Part shown: positions 1 to 11,922 of the stretch, piece by piece
How the letters are laid out: each line of letters begins with the position of its first letter
How positions within the stretch are numbered: position 1 is the stretch's first letter
Source of the DNA: Labyrinthula sp. Ha
Taxonomy: Eukaryota > Sar > Bigyra > Labyrinthulida > Labyrinthulaceae
Assembly (NCBI GenBank): GCA_015227615.1
Contig: JAALGZ010000008.1
Location: 186,001-250,000 of the forward strand
Direction: 5' to 3'
Length of the DNA: 64,000 nt
The notes under the pieces: generated by a model
Seen by the model: the letters and a program-made list of their open reading frames with translations, nothing else
Databases searched by the model: none
What the model was told of the DNA's origin: nothing
Program-made: the position numbers and the translations under genes

Positions 1-1899
1 TCAAGTAATGAATTAACACTGAACAACGAACAAGTTTTTCTCAAATTTAAAACTCATATAGCTCATTGACCAATTGATCGATTCACAGCAACCTTCATCC
101 CATTGAAAGTTTTCTAATACAGGATGCACAGTTCAAGCAACATCAATATGTGTGATAGTGTTTATTTATTGAAGCAAAAGTACAACTAGCACTGTGTTCT
201 GTGAACAAAATCGTCATCTAGAGACATTTCTAATTTAAGGAACAAATTGTAGTAAGATAACAATTGAAGAAGTTTGTCATCTGAATTAAAAATTTATTAC
301 TTGCTTACTTTCAAATTCCTCTTCATATGATTTATCTATCAATCATTACCAGACTGCAAAAAGATTTTAGATAATACACTATATATAGTACTAACATTTC
401 AACCCTGCAAGGATGCTGCAGTAGAAAATGCTATAGCTTACAACAATACATTTTAGATACTAAGAAGATAATTTATCTACTAGTCTAGATTATTATTTAA
501 CAAAATGACTTTTCATGTCGATGTACCGGAACATCTTAACATCTTTGATATAAGAAGAGCTTTGACTTTTTTCAAGGAAATTATTCATTAAACAGATGAA
601 AGACTTCCTAATGAGTTGACCAGAGATAATAACTGTCGTTATTTATTTCCAGCCAATAGCCCAAAGGATAATAATTCAGTAGATTTTTCTTTGAACACAT
701 AGAAAAAATGAACTAATTAAAACATTCTTAAGAGCAATTCCGTATAGTCTATCTCTTACGGAAATCCACACCTGAACTAATTCTCTTGCCTTACAAGGAT
801 AATCTGTTAGGTTAGTTGAATATTTTAAAACAGATGGTAGTAACTATATGTCATTCTCAGTGAAGAACAATGTTCTTAATCGTGAAACTAGAATTAGAAA
901 GTTGCCTCTTATTTTACTCGGGAATAGTTATTGTTGGTACCACATGTTATTGATCACACGAACAAAAAAAATGCATTACTTTGGATTAGTTTTACCAGTA
1001 AAACCAACTAGGCATACTAACGAAGAGAATTAATTTTCAATCAGAATGAAAAACAACAGTTTTCTAAGATTCTGCTTTCTTTCACCACTGAACTTTTCTT
1101 TTAAGGAATATTATTTTCTAGGTGATAATATATAATAATTCAGTAAGTCAGTGCTAGTAGCAAGAGAAAGATCAATATTTTGAGAAGGATTTTAAACTAT
1201 CTAGCAAACAGAAAGCTGAGTTTGAGTAATTTCTTCAAAAGAATGTATTGAAATCTTTTCTGGTTATTCCTTAGTTGGGCATTCAATCACAACATTGTTA
1301 ACCACTGTAACTAGAAACCATTCAAGGCTTTATTTCACCTGAGTAATAGAATTAGTAGTAGTAGCAAATTGGCTCTCGTCGAGAATACTTCCAGATAAGT
1401 ACCTGAACTAGTAATTAGCAGGTTCTTAACAAGAGTTAGTTGTTCATTAATGTATTTCTGTTCTTAGTAACCAGAATAATAATTTTTCTTATCTGGATCC
1501 CATTAGCGTGTATAAATCATTTAATCACTTATTCAGAAAGAAAAATCAAAAGCAGTTATATAGAAATCGAATAAAAATAAATCAATAGAATCGAGTTATA
1601 TAGTATAACAAATACCATCAGCTAGAGGTCCTTCATAATGAACAGCTGAATTACTTACGATCTTGCAGTTACTTTAACCATGCCAAACTGATTAATGGAC
1701 CCATTGCCCACCTTTGACTGATATTCCATGAAAATGTGATAACTATATTCCTAAAACTATAGAGAAACCAGTATTGTAAGTAACGTATTTCCTACTTAGC
1801 TTGTGATGACAGTATTTGTACACGCAAAACAGTTTTTGAACCAGAACAAATATTGAAGCAAATACTTAAATTTAGCAACTTAAACCAATTCCTCCTTTT
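1..1899. other. AT-rich flank, no supported gene
   Basis: No open frame here has a recognisable product. A short ATG frame at 848-1033 and a frame starting at 505 are interrupted by stops at about the rate expected in AT-rich DNA, so they are not called as genes. No strong inverted repeat or tandem array was seen. Confidence 0.5.
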
Positions 1900-1900
1900 A

Positions 1901-3403
1901 TCAGTTCCAAACTAATGGAATTGACTGTGCGTTTGAACTAAACATACCAGTTGGATCATATTTTCTTTTGATACTCACTAATCTGTCAAAATTGTCGCCA
2001 TATAATCTACTTGACCATTCTTCCATAGAAAGAGCTCTATCTCTATAATTACCAAACCCACGAAGTTCATATCCATTATCAACTAAAGCATTTTCAAATG
2101 GAATTAAGTAACTCTTAAATATGGTATCCATATCTTCTGGCCAATCAAACTCATCTCCAAGACCTGGATTTGAGTTAATTCTACCATCAATACGAAGTAA
2201 CCAAACTTGATTCCCATGTTGCAAAGCAGTATCCGTATCTCTAATGTCACTGAAGGTACTATTTCCTCCAGAGAAATCCATAAAACCTGTAACTCTAAAT
2301 CCATCTACATCAAAGGAAAGAATATTTTCCACAAGTATTTGAAAGAGTTCTGGTTGCAACTCTTGGTTTAAAGTGAGGGATTGAACATAAAATGCTCTAG
2401 TTCCCACAGTTCCTCCATTGTCCTCATTCATAGATGATCCAGCAGTAGCAACTTCCATTTCCCAAGGAGTCAGTTCCCTATAATCATTAATGTACATTTG
2501 AACTGGAAGAGTATCTAAAAGTGTTTGAAGAGTTGAATTAAACTCATTGGGATCCGCAAATGACTGCATACCAACTCTTAGTTGGTCCTGAACATAAAAT
2601 CTAAACGCAAAGTGTCTTGGGATAATATTAACTCCCCAGTCTTGCACTATACGAAAACATTCTGCTAGCACTTCTGGAGTAAGTGAACGGTCTTCTGATC
2701 TAATATCTACATATATTGCAGTTTCGTAGATTGGTTTCCAAGTTTTGGCCGACATTGACAAAATTACTCCATATGAAGCACCTGCACCTTGAGCTGCAAA
2801 CAGTAGATCACTTCCTATACCACCAGTTTTAATCCTTCCACATGGCAACATATAAGTTACATTGACTAATGTATCTGCTGGTTCTCCTAGAAACCTAGAA
2901 GTTATTCCAAAACCACCTCCAATATAAGAACCTACCATTCCTACACTAGCTCCACGAACATGTGCAACCAGTGCTCCATTCGTTTGATTTACAACCTGTG
3001 CTACAGTTGCCACTCTTGCTCCAGCTCCAAATGTTACTATTTCACCATCATAACTTACTTTGTTCAAATTTCCGACGGAGATAACTAGATTTCCAGGATC
3101 ACCAAAACCGTATCCAACAAACGAGTGCTGGCCTCCTAGAACAGAAACTTTGATATTCGCTGCTCTAGCACAGAGCAAACTGTTACGAATATCTTTTTCG
3201 TTCTCTGGAAAAGTAATTGCTGCTGCGGCTAGTTCGTTGATTAACTGGAACTGATAAGTAGAGTTGTATAACTCTTCTCCTGGAAAGGTAGAGGGAATAT
3301 CAAACAAGTTGAGACAAAGTTCCAATGCTTCTTGCTTCTGTGTAGCAGCAGCTAATTGAAAAAAAACAACCACGACTGCAACCGTACTTATCATAAACTT
3401 CAT
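1901..3403 (-). CDS. Secreted FAD-linked oxidase (berberine-bridge-enzyme-like, PCMH-type FAD-binding)
   Basis: A 500-residue protein of the FAD_binding_4/BBE family, whose members oxidise sugars, alcohols or alkaloids with a covalently bound FAD and molecular oxygen. The start at 3403 is preferred over an in-frame ATG at 3439 because it begins a good signal peptide (MKFMISTVAVVVVFFQLAAA); secretion is therefore likely. GGQHSF near residues 90-95 supplies the His that carries 8-alpha FAD attachment. The usual glycine-rich FAD segment follows (GSYIGGGFG). The family's second flavin-linking Cys, normally just before VG in that stretch, appears replaced (RGASVG), so FAD is probably held by His alone. 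The C-terminal BBE motif is intact (YGDNFDRLVSIKRKYDPTGM), in which the YG.N..RL..iK..yDP pattern is diagnostic. Several N-x-S/T sites fit a glycoprotein. Length matches the family. Substrate cannot be inferred. It stands alone, with no operon-like neighbour. Confidence 0.92.
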   Translation of the reverse strand: MKFMISTVAVVVVFFQLAAATQKQEALELCLNLFDIPSTFPGEELYNSTYQFQLINELAAAAITFPENEKDIRNSLLCARAANIKVSVLGGQHSFVGYGFGDPGNLVISVGNLNKVSYDGEIVTFGAGARVATVAQVVNQTNGALVAHVRGASVGMVGSYIGGGFGITSRFLGEPADTLVNVTYMLPCGRIKTGGIGSDLLFAAQGAGASYGVILSMSAKTWKPIYETAIYVDIRSEDRSLTPEVLAECFRIVQDWGVNIIPRHFAFRFYVQDQLRVGMQSFADPNEFNSTLQTLLDTLPVQMYINDYRELTPWEMEVATAGSSMNEDNGGTVGTRAFYVQSLTLNQELQPELFQILVENILSFDVDGFRVTGFMDFSGGNSTFSDIRDTDTALQHGNQVWLLRIDGRINSNPGLGDEFDWPEDMDTIFKSYLIPFENALVDNGYELRGFGNYRDRALSMEEWSSRLYGDNFDRLVSIKRKYDPTGMFSSNAQSIPLVWN

Positions 3404-3663
3404 AGTGAAAACTTTCTTTGCTTTGGTCGTGTTTACCACACCTTGAGTGGTTCACGGAAACACGGGTGACTCAAGTTTTCCCCAAGATATACATGGAGGT
3501 TTGAAAAGTTGGACCCGAGGTTTTTGGTATTGTCCTAAGTTGAATTAAACCAGCACTTGTTGTCCTTGTTGTGTACTTGAATCTTTGTCTAACGGTCATT
3601 TTTACTATTTATATTCTTCCCGGGTCGCAAAGAATTCGGGAATTGTTTGTTTGTCGTTCATTA

Positions 3664-3785
3664 GGCGTATTTATCGAGAAAATAAAAGCTTCTCGAGAAG
3701 GATTTTACCTAAATATTTGTATTGTGAGATAACGAGAGAGCTCTTCTTGAGAAGCTCTCGTTAAGATTTTCTTGTTAAACACGCC
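3664..3785. mobile_element. 122-bp MITE-like element with TA target duplication
   Basis: The ends are inverted repeats: the left end reads GGCGTATTTATCGAGAAAAT and the right end, reverse-complemented, reads GGCGTGTTTAACAAGAAAAT, differing at 3 of 20 positions. TA lies immediately outside both ends (3662-3663 and 3786-3787), as expected of Tc1/mariner-type insertion. The interior holds further inverted repeats around AAGCTTCTCGAGAAGG and an AACGAGAG...CTCTCGTT pair, so the whole unit can fold into a long hairpin. There is no coding capacity; this is a non-autonomous element that would depend on a transposase elsewhere. It lies about 260 bp upstream of the FAD-oxidase start. The superfamily assignment rests only on the TA flanks. 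Confidence 0.65.
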
Positions 3786-3787
3786 TA

Positions 3788-4520
3788 TAATTCGTGCTAG
3801 TTTGGAATGATATAATCCCGAAATAGGTAAATTTTGCAGCATTAGTTTCTCTTTCGTGGAATACTAGCCAAAGCTGGATATAGATATCAATCTAATCTAT
3901 ACATGAAAAATTCATCTAGAGAGAGAAATAAAGTTATAACCCATCTTGTTAAAGCCCAAATATGTTTTAAATATCATTAGTTTATAGTTAATGTATGTCT
4001 AAGGTAATGGATTTATTAAGATCTCATGTATTTTTTTTTAGAAATGCAGAACAAATTATCTTTTATAAAGGAAGTTTCTCGTCAAGTGCTTCTGCTGCGG
4101 GTTAAAACAATCAGATTCATTACATTTTTGGACTTTGATTTAATTGCCAATAGACACTAGAAAAGGAAAGTAAACGACAGAGGTAAATAATGGGAGGTGG
4201 TTTTCTATGCCAACATATCCTTTGCCACTTTCTGATTGCTTGAAATCACCCAACTAGCCAAATGGTTCATATTCTTATTTTAATAAAGTAACAGAAATCA
4301 CAAAATTAGATATACCCATATCCCAACTGAAGGAACTAGTCAGCTTAACTGAAAAACAAGAGTTCCAGGCATGAAAACAAGTCAAATCAGACAACAGCTA
4401 TGTTCGTAACCTTCTCAAGGCTTGAAGCAAACAAATTCAGCTAGAGAAGACAGGGTTCCCACCTAGCTGCAGCAGTTGATGGCTTAGAAAATTCCAATAT
4501 TAACACCAAAAAACTTAGGA
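3788..4520. other. Intergenic, no supported gene
   Basis: AT-rich. An open stretch at about 4444-4521 (plus) may be an upstream exon of the following orphan frame, but this depends on an unverified 23-nt splice. Nothing else was recognised. Confidence 0.4.
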
Positions 4521-4544
4521 GGTATAACATTCGGGTATCTCTAG

Positions 4545-4998
4545 GGAGGTGTCTCATCCTGATGGTAACAGTAAGTTTGATCCTAAAATTTCTGAGTACA
4601 AATTGGTTGTTAACTGTGGAGTTCATGGTGGACATGAAGCAGAAGGAGAGAAAAATCTTAAAAGGTTCTTAAGAAGCTTTAGCGAAGATGGGGCAGAATT
4701 TCTCTTAACTCTTTCACCAGTTGATTCCTCACTAGCTGCAACAACATTTATATTCAAAGAAAGATTTCTTGGAGTTCCTTTTGAGAGGGGGTTAATAAGA
4801 TATGTGTTGAGAAGTAGAAAAATCAAAGGAAAACCTTTAGAGGATATAAACCAAAGTGAAATAATTAAGTATGGAAGAAACTGTCTAAGAAGATGGGGTC
4901 TAGTTGGATTTTACTTTGATAAGAGTATATCTGGAAAAGTCACAGCTGGGAGTCTTATTTTTCAAGAATCTTTAAAAACTAAACTAAGAAATATATAA
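4545..4998 (+). CDS. Orphan open frame without ATG: 3' exon or gene relic
   Basis: An uninterrupted frame of about 150 codons with coding-like composition, ending in TAA. I do not recognise the product. It contains no methionine codon at all; the longest reading opens with GTG at 4549, so it is either a 3' exon or a truncated relic. A candidate junction exists: an intron at 4522-4544 (GTATAAC...CTCTAG, 23 nt) would join an upstream frame ending KKLRR to EVSHPDGNSKFDPK. That intron is shorter than the 29-31 nt introns placed elsewhere, and no convincing start codon was found upstream. The protein is mixed basic and acidic (GGHEAEGEKNLKRF early, RLRRWGL-like basic part late) with no signal peptide, membrane segment or motif that I can name. 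Confidence 0.4.
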
Positions 4999-7349
4999 GC
5001 TCAGGCCCTTCAAATTGATACAAGTCATGGACTCCTATGCTAAAAATTTTTAAATTATATTCATTGCTTGACTGAATTGCCTCTATAAAACAGTATAGTT
5101 CCAATACATTATTATGGGATCTGAGAACTGGTTTGAATTTAGGCCTGCTTTAGAACAACTATGAGTCGATGGAGCATCAATGATGTCGACAGATACCAGT
5201 GAAGCTTTACCACTTACAGTTGAGAAAGTAAATGTTTTGTAAGTGAGATGTACCTAGTATTCTTGAGGTCCTACCCTGTATAGCAATTGAAATAACTGCA
5301 TACTCTTCTTACTAATTCTAGGAGGATTTGTGTTTCACCATCTTCTAACACATGTAGCCTCCTTTACGATTCAATGTTGAATAAGACAAAATGGTGTATA
5401 TGCATCGAGAGGAACACCCAAAATTCATACCTACAAGGAATAAAAAAGGTATAAATGTTATTTTGCACCTACAGAAGTAGAATATTAATAATATCCCTTA
5501 GTTCCAGTCAGACCCTTGAGTTATTATACGTTAGGATTAAAGGAGATAATGATCTAAGAAGAAAATAAGAACATGGAGCAAGAAACAGTGCCCTTCATAT
5601 CACTAATAAATTCTACAGAGAAACGAATTTCTCTCGTTGAATGAAATGTAAGTTCAAATTGGCCAGAGTGAGAAAGTTTTCATAGAGATAAGACATATAA
5701 TGAATCAAGAGGTTCACACCACACTTGGATGCTACATTGTTCGAGATCTTCGATATTCAACATAAATCTTAAGAGAAAAGCAGAAAGAACAGCTATAGAG
5801 CGTCGGATAAATATTTATCCGACAAACGGAGATAGTATCTTAAAACAAACCTATGGCTTAGCTGTAACCGGCATCCTCTCTGCAGATATTACGGAGGTAT
5901 GTTCATAGAGCTTAATAAGAAGGACATGACGCGAGACGCATTACTTCCAAGATGTGATTATAAGTGTCGTCCATCGAATGAAGCTGAAAAGAAAAGTATG
6001 GGAGTATAAGTGATGCCAATGTTAATGTTTTTATTTCAGATGAATACATAATCTTTCAAAGTAGTAAGGGTTAGAAAAACCCAACTGCAAAATATTCTCA
6101 AATAACATCAATATTCTATCAACTAGCAGTTGTAACAAAGGGGGATGATAAAGATTCGGCAAAGTGCTTTAGAGCTCTTGTGAATATGAAAAATTTAATG
6201 AAGGAAAATGCAGATTGCAGGTTTTCTATTTCTTCAGAAAACACATAACAATAAGCCAAATCAACCCGCACTCTCCATAAAAGTGTACCGTTAAAAAAAG
6301 AAAGGGAAATCACTACTTAATAATATCTCAACTAACCTTCAGACATATTTTCTCATTTACTTTATTATTTTTTCCATGTAGGTAAGAGACATGGTTAGGT
6401 TTCTGCGTAACGCAACCTCCCGTTATCACTCCGAAACATAACAGGGAATTGCTTAGGTGTTTTCAAAACTTAACCCTTTCTTAGCATTGTCAAAAAGAAT
6501 CGGGAGAAAAATAATCAGAGATCTCCACCCTGAGAACTGAATAGGCGGAATCCTGGTTATGGGTGGAATTTGATTTATTGATCATTTTTCATTAAGGAAT
6601 TTACAAATACTTTTCTTGTTGATTGATTCTGATGATGCCCAAATAATTTTGATTGATCATGGATACTCATTTAATTATCAATAATAAGCTGGTTCATAAG
6701 TCCTCTTTCTAAGCGACAAGAAAAGCTATATTTAATTTGGTAACAGTTCGAAACTTAAAAAATACGGGTTATATGCTCTTAGTTCATCCTATAAACGGAG
6801 GGTTACCAGGTTATATATTCTTTTTATATGGATTTTTTAAGGCACCTAAAAATGTATATTCATGTGCTGCGTGGTCCAAGACCACATTACACAAATATTT
6901 ATTGCTAATTGATTGATAAACAAAACCAAATCAAAATAGAACATTTATTGATAAATTAATTAAGCTCTACCTCTAGTTCTAGAGCAAATGCAAGTCTTCT
7001 TCGATACACCAAAAAATGAAACAAGGTTGCTATTTTATATCAGCATCCCTTCAGTTGATAATTTTGTACTAGAAATGAAAAAAAACTTAGTTAGTGCAAT
7101 GTAACATCCAAGCTTGGTAAACAGGGGAAAGTTGATTACAGGCACATTACTATTATCAGACCATGATGTTTTATTTTTCCATTGGAGTCCCAACGCTGGA
7201 TAGAGTATGATGCTCAGAAAAAAAAACAATAGGTTTGGATATCCCGCTAGCCACTAAATACTTCCGGATTTATGCACCGGTCTTGTGGTATATCTCTAAA
7301 ATCGTATGCAACTTGCTAAGGAGTTACCATTGTAAAACGCTTTGCTACT
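4999..7349. other. Gene-poor AT-rich stretch
   Basis: No supported gene. Open readings around 5560-6320 (plus) look faintly protein-like but carry many stops in every frame. The one sharp structure is the perfect palindrome at 5802-5823, listed separately. A small inverted repeat GTGGTC/GACCAC with a 3-nt loop lies near 6870. Confidence 0.4.
5802..5823. repeat. Perfect 22-bp palindrome
   Basis: GTCGGATAAAT is followed directly by its exact reverse complement ATTTATCCGAC, with no spacer. Eleven matched pairs are unlikely by chance in a 64-kb window. It could be a dimeric-protein site, a collapsed pair of transposon ends, or a cruciform-forming sequence. No gene lies within 800 bp. Confidence 0.8.
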
Positions 7350-7424
7350 TCCATATCATCTAGCAAGTAATCCAACCATTACAGAAATTTGAAGGATAAA
7401 AAAGATAAGAGTTTCATTTTATGT

Positions 7425-7634
7425 ATGAGTAAGTCAAACTTATTTTTCCTATTTGTAGTTTTCTTCGCAGTATCATTAAATTTAATAAAATCAACAACCT
7501 TTATAGTTTTTGACCTGTTTGAAACTATCAACGTACACATTGCAATTTCGGAAATATATATTGCTTTAGCAACCATTGTTTTAATATTTTTTTTAATTCA
7601 TCTCAATAAAAAGTTCTCCTTCTCAACCAGGTGA
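7425..7634 (+). CDS. Possible small two-span membrane protein
   Basis: A 69-codon ATG frame with two strongly hydrophobic segments (about residues 5-25 and 42-62) and a basic tail (HLNKKFSFSTR). The frame is open upstream to about 7350 without another ATG. The antisense strand is open over nearly the same stretch (7379-7576), which weakens the case because AT-rich DNA can give hydrophobic frames by chance. A GT follows the last codons, so a missing 3' exon is possible, but no good continuation was found. Product not recognised. Confidence 0.22.
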   Translation: MSKSNLFFLFVVFFAVSLNLIKSTTFIVFDLFETINVHIAISEIYIALATIVLIFFLIHLNKKFSFSTR

Positions 7635-8343
7635 GCATTGATATCTAACTGTAACAGTTTTCTCTTATTTCACCCGTAGTTTGTGGGTCTTAAGTTCAGC
7701 AGTGTAGAAATCAATCAGTAATAAAAAAAAATCCTATAACGCTGCTCTAGGGTTAATATTTTTATATATGTGCAGAAGAGGTAACGAAACAATTCAATTA
7801 AACTTATTTATCTTTGTCCTGAGGTATTGATATATTATTCTCATATCTTCTTTGACATTAACATCAAGATTAGTACCTTCATAAATTTTCAAGAATTGTC
7901 CACTTTCATATTTCTCATGTATTCATTTTTTGCTATTTTCTCTGTATTATTATTTCATTGGAATAAGAGTAAAGACTTACTAAATATGATAGAGTACGAT
8001 TTAAGCTGTCTTTTTTTAATTTAATACTCTCCAATAAATTCTCAATAATATCCAGGTTAATCACATATAGTGCTTTAAGCATGTTATCTATATTAAATCT
8101 TCACTTGTTCAAGCTCCAAACTATTTTCTTCGAACTAAAAATCAGGATCTAGACATTTTCTTAGTGTTTCAAATAGCTCTGGTCATCTCTAATTTCTGCA
8201 ATCACACCTCATTTTGCGAGTATTTGTCTCAAGAAAGCTAGATGGTATAAACTACTGGCTCACAATTGGTCAAATTCAACGATCAAATAATCTCAGTTTA
8301 ACACACTTATTATCACGGAATCTAAATTTTGAGATATATAATA

Positions 8344-8355
8344 CCCCCCCCCCCC
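8344..8355 (+). repeat. Homopolymer of 12 C
   Basis: An uninterrupted C run preceded by ATA and followed by GAAAA. This is unusual in such AT-rich DNA and is likely length-variable or error-prone in sequencing. Confidence 0.95.
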
Positions 8356-9244
8356 GAAAAATAAATTTATCTTATCCAAAATACACAGTTCAAGCACCGA
8401 GTGCTCGTTAGTGCAAATTTTCTTAATATACTATTCTCTTCAATAAAATCTCATTTGAAAATATGCAATAAAGCAGTAGCTTATTTTAAATCTAGCTACC
8501 AAATGTCTAGTTATGTCGTATGTTTTTTCCCATGTTTTCCTCTAACAAAAATAATATGCATTATCTTGTATTAATTCAACGTAGTCAAAGTCATAATTTG
8601 TAGTTTCTATTTTTGGGATTACAACTTCTGTGTCATTGGAAAATTTTAACATTATCCTTTTCTATAGTAAATACTCTTTCCAAATTGTTTTCCCGTAAAT
8701 TAATTATATCTATGTAAGTGAATTTGATAAAATATTTTTTTAAGGATAGAATGAAAATTTTAGAATTTTATTTTCCATTTTCAATATGCCTATTTTGACT
8801 TACAGGTTTCGAAGTATCACCACTCAGCTAACCCTAGCCTTGATTCTGGAAAGTATAGCCAAAAGTCTCTTACTACTCTTATATTTAAAGTTCTCTGTAT
8901 TGTCTTATTTCTGCTTCTGTATGTACCTTTAACTTTAGTATGTATCATGTTTAAGAAAGTAGTTTGCACTTACTACAAATAATGATGATGATGAATGTAG
9001 AAACTAAGAATATAAAATAAACCCATGGTGCTTTTAGATATATTGTTATCTTCTTTATTCTTAGTTCCTGAATTTTTTGCCTAGGTTGATAAAACAATAC
9101 ATTACTCTCTGATATTATACTGCGGCAAAATAAAGTGTAAAGTTTTGATAATCATTACTAGTATTTTATTTCAATTTATGCAACAAACTTAATCATTCTT
9201 TATCACCCACAAATAGTTGAAGGGCCCATTGGATATATCATCAG

Positions 9245-9463
9245 CTATATCTTTTGGATGAACCCGACTCTTTGAAGTACAATTTTCGATACATCTATAA
9301 CTCCTTTAAATTGCATTACAATTGTATTCCCCAAGAATTTACCATTCAAACTAATATTCTTAATAAACTTCTGAATATCATCCAGTCCATTTATTTCTCT
9401 TCTTATATATTCCTCAATCCTTAGATATTGAAATATCTTTTTATTATTGCAAACTTCGCCCAT
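9245..9463 (-). pseudogene. Possible decayed coding fragment
   Basis: A 72-codon ATG frame on the minus strand with fairly protein-like composition (EEYIRREINGLDDIQKF, then a hydrophobic-basic C-terminus). The same frame upstream, to about 9670, is open apart from several in-frame stops, fewer than expected for random AT-rich DNA. No family was recognised. It could be chance. Confidence 0.2.
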
Positions 9464-11902
9464 GAGTCATAAATATTGCAAAAAATTATTTATATTTTGA
9501 TGAACTGGTGCCAAAATTCTCTACTAAAAAGATAGTCTTTCATATTCAAATAAAAATACAATATCATCCAAAGATTTAGACCTTTTAAGCACACTCTATT
9601 CAATAAATTGAAGTCATTTAACGAAACCAATAACATATAAATAACCTCTATCATTTACAAAAGCATTTATATGATAATTGTAGAGAAAAATTCACATCAC
9701 CATTGTTATATAATTCATTGCAGGGGTTCAAACTAGTAAATGATTTAAGTTATAAAACGGGGCAATTCTCGACAAAATGTTATATACCACACTTTTTTCC
9801 AGAAAATTATTAATACAACTTTAGGTATCCTTCATGCAGATATGTACTTGACTTAAGATGTTACCAAGCTATAGGATATGTATAAATTTCATATTTTTAA
9901 GTTTTTTTTTAATTCTTAATAAAAAGTTACTTGATTGTGTGATATGGTGTTAATCAACAGAAAAAAAATATGAGGAAAATTTTGGAAAAGAGATCATGAT
10001 CCATAATATATCTTGATTTTAAAGCGTAAAAGCATTCTTACTTGAATCGGAGTTATGCAATATTTAATTTTTTACAGAAAATTCATTGTTGACTTTTACG
10101 ATAATGAAAAAGAATTATGTTCGAGCAGAAAAAGTACAAAGAAATCAAACGTATTAATAAGGGATATTTGATTTACGGAAATAAGTTTAAGCACTCGATA
10201 CAGAAATAAGGAATGGATGGAGCCATGTTATACGGAGAGCCTTAGATATTTTCTTATCATAATAACATATTTCAATAAAAAATTGTTTGAAACTATGTCT
10301 AGAAAAATAGTAGCACATATAATTAGATACCTTGTTATATAGCATAGAGTTTAAACTTTGCTTAAACTTACAATTTATAGCTCAAGACAAGAAATGACGA
10401 GCTTGAATACAACTTGGTACATTTTGGATTGTATCGGTTCTATATAAGTCACTTCAAAAGTGTAATTTTCTTTTGTGGGTGACGATTAATGTATTTGAAA
10501 AGATGTTGATTTTAATTATCTTAAATAATAGTGTCAAAATTTAAATTTATGTTAAAATTACAATTACCGATGGAGCAGCCATCATTCACATAAGGGAAAA
10601 AATTGTATAATACAAAGACAACTTCAAGTATTAGAATTAATTTAGATATTATGGTTTGGGGTTTTCTTATTAGTTCCGTAATTTTTATAGTTACTAAAGT
10701 ATGGATAAGCAACCAACTATAGTCGCCATCATTGAGCTTATCTGTTGCCTGTCATTTATTTGCCGTCCAAAGTGTGGTATTCGATACCAATTTGGTGAGC
10801 GGTGTCTTGCTAAACCATCTACACTCTTATACGGGGTATAACACCATTAGTTCGTCTCAAATATTTTTACCGAATATTCAAAAAAAATTCTTAATCTGAA
10901 ATCTAATGAAAAAAATAAATAAATATTAGCTTTATGGTAAATCTAGTTTTGTAAAATGGTTGGATCTTATTGCAAAATAAATGAAACCTAAAAATACCCA
11001 AGTTTTGAAATTCTGGAAGAACTAGTATTGAAGTTAGCAAAAATGAATATTCTTAAGGTTATAAGCTATGAGTAATCAAAAAAGCACAAGAAAACAGATT
11101 TTTTCCACCGGAAAACTTTTCTCGGCAGGATAATGTGAATGATAATTTTCTATTAGCCGTAAATCAAAAACAGTGCTTCTATGTTAATATACCGAAGAAA
11201 ATATATGGATAATTTTTTGCTTAAATATGTTTCTTATGAATGAAATTACCCGGGTTTGTCCAATCATTTTTGTGTGATAAATAGTTAAAAATATTCCAAA
11301 CACACCTTAACTTAAAATCTATTGCTGTGAAGTAATCCCACATTTATTATATAAACTTTGGTAGGGATAGGAATGACAGCCATGCACCAAGAATTTTACA
11401 AAAATATTTGATTAATTTTGACTGCAGCAAGTGAAATTATTATTAAACAAATAGCAAGATATACATTTCATAAAATAGTCTACCAAGAATCTATTATTTT
11501 ATATTATTCATAAAAGTAATAAGTATGTTGTAAAAAAGTAGAGTATCTTGAAGTACCTTTGCAAGAATAGTTTATTTATTCTAGGTAGATAATTTTAATC
11601 ATAAAATTTATAGAATTAATAAAAAAAGAGAGACTTTTTTCATATAAGAAAGAATTAAACTATATCCTTTCCAAAGAACAAGTGGATAGATTATGCTTTC
11701 CTAGTAATAAAAATTTGAATCTAGCGAATGAAACTAATATGTACTTATCACCCTATCTGAATTAAAAAGACTGGGTCATATTAAATATTTCTATCAGCAT
11801 TCCTGTAAATTTTTTAGAATATGTATTTTCCTTAATTAAGATCTCGGCATGAACTCTTTTCTTTTTATCTAGGTTCTTAATTGGTAATATTAAAGAAGAT
11901 AC

Positions 11903-11922
11903 ATATATATATATATATATAT
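11903..11922. repeat. AT dinucleotide microsatellite
   Basis: About ten perfect AT units, followed by ATTTATTTAT. Confidence 0.95.

Noticed and set aside
505-6320. Readings at 505-1030, 5560-6320 and 52879-53210 look protein-like if TAA and TAG are read as glutamine.
   Set aside because: Conserved genes in the window (eS10, E2, SET) end in TAA or TAG, so the code is standard. Stops in these readings occur near the rate expected by chance in AT-rich DNA.
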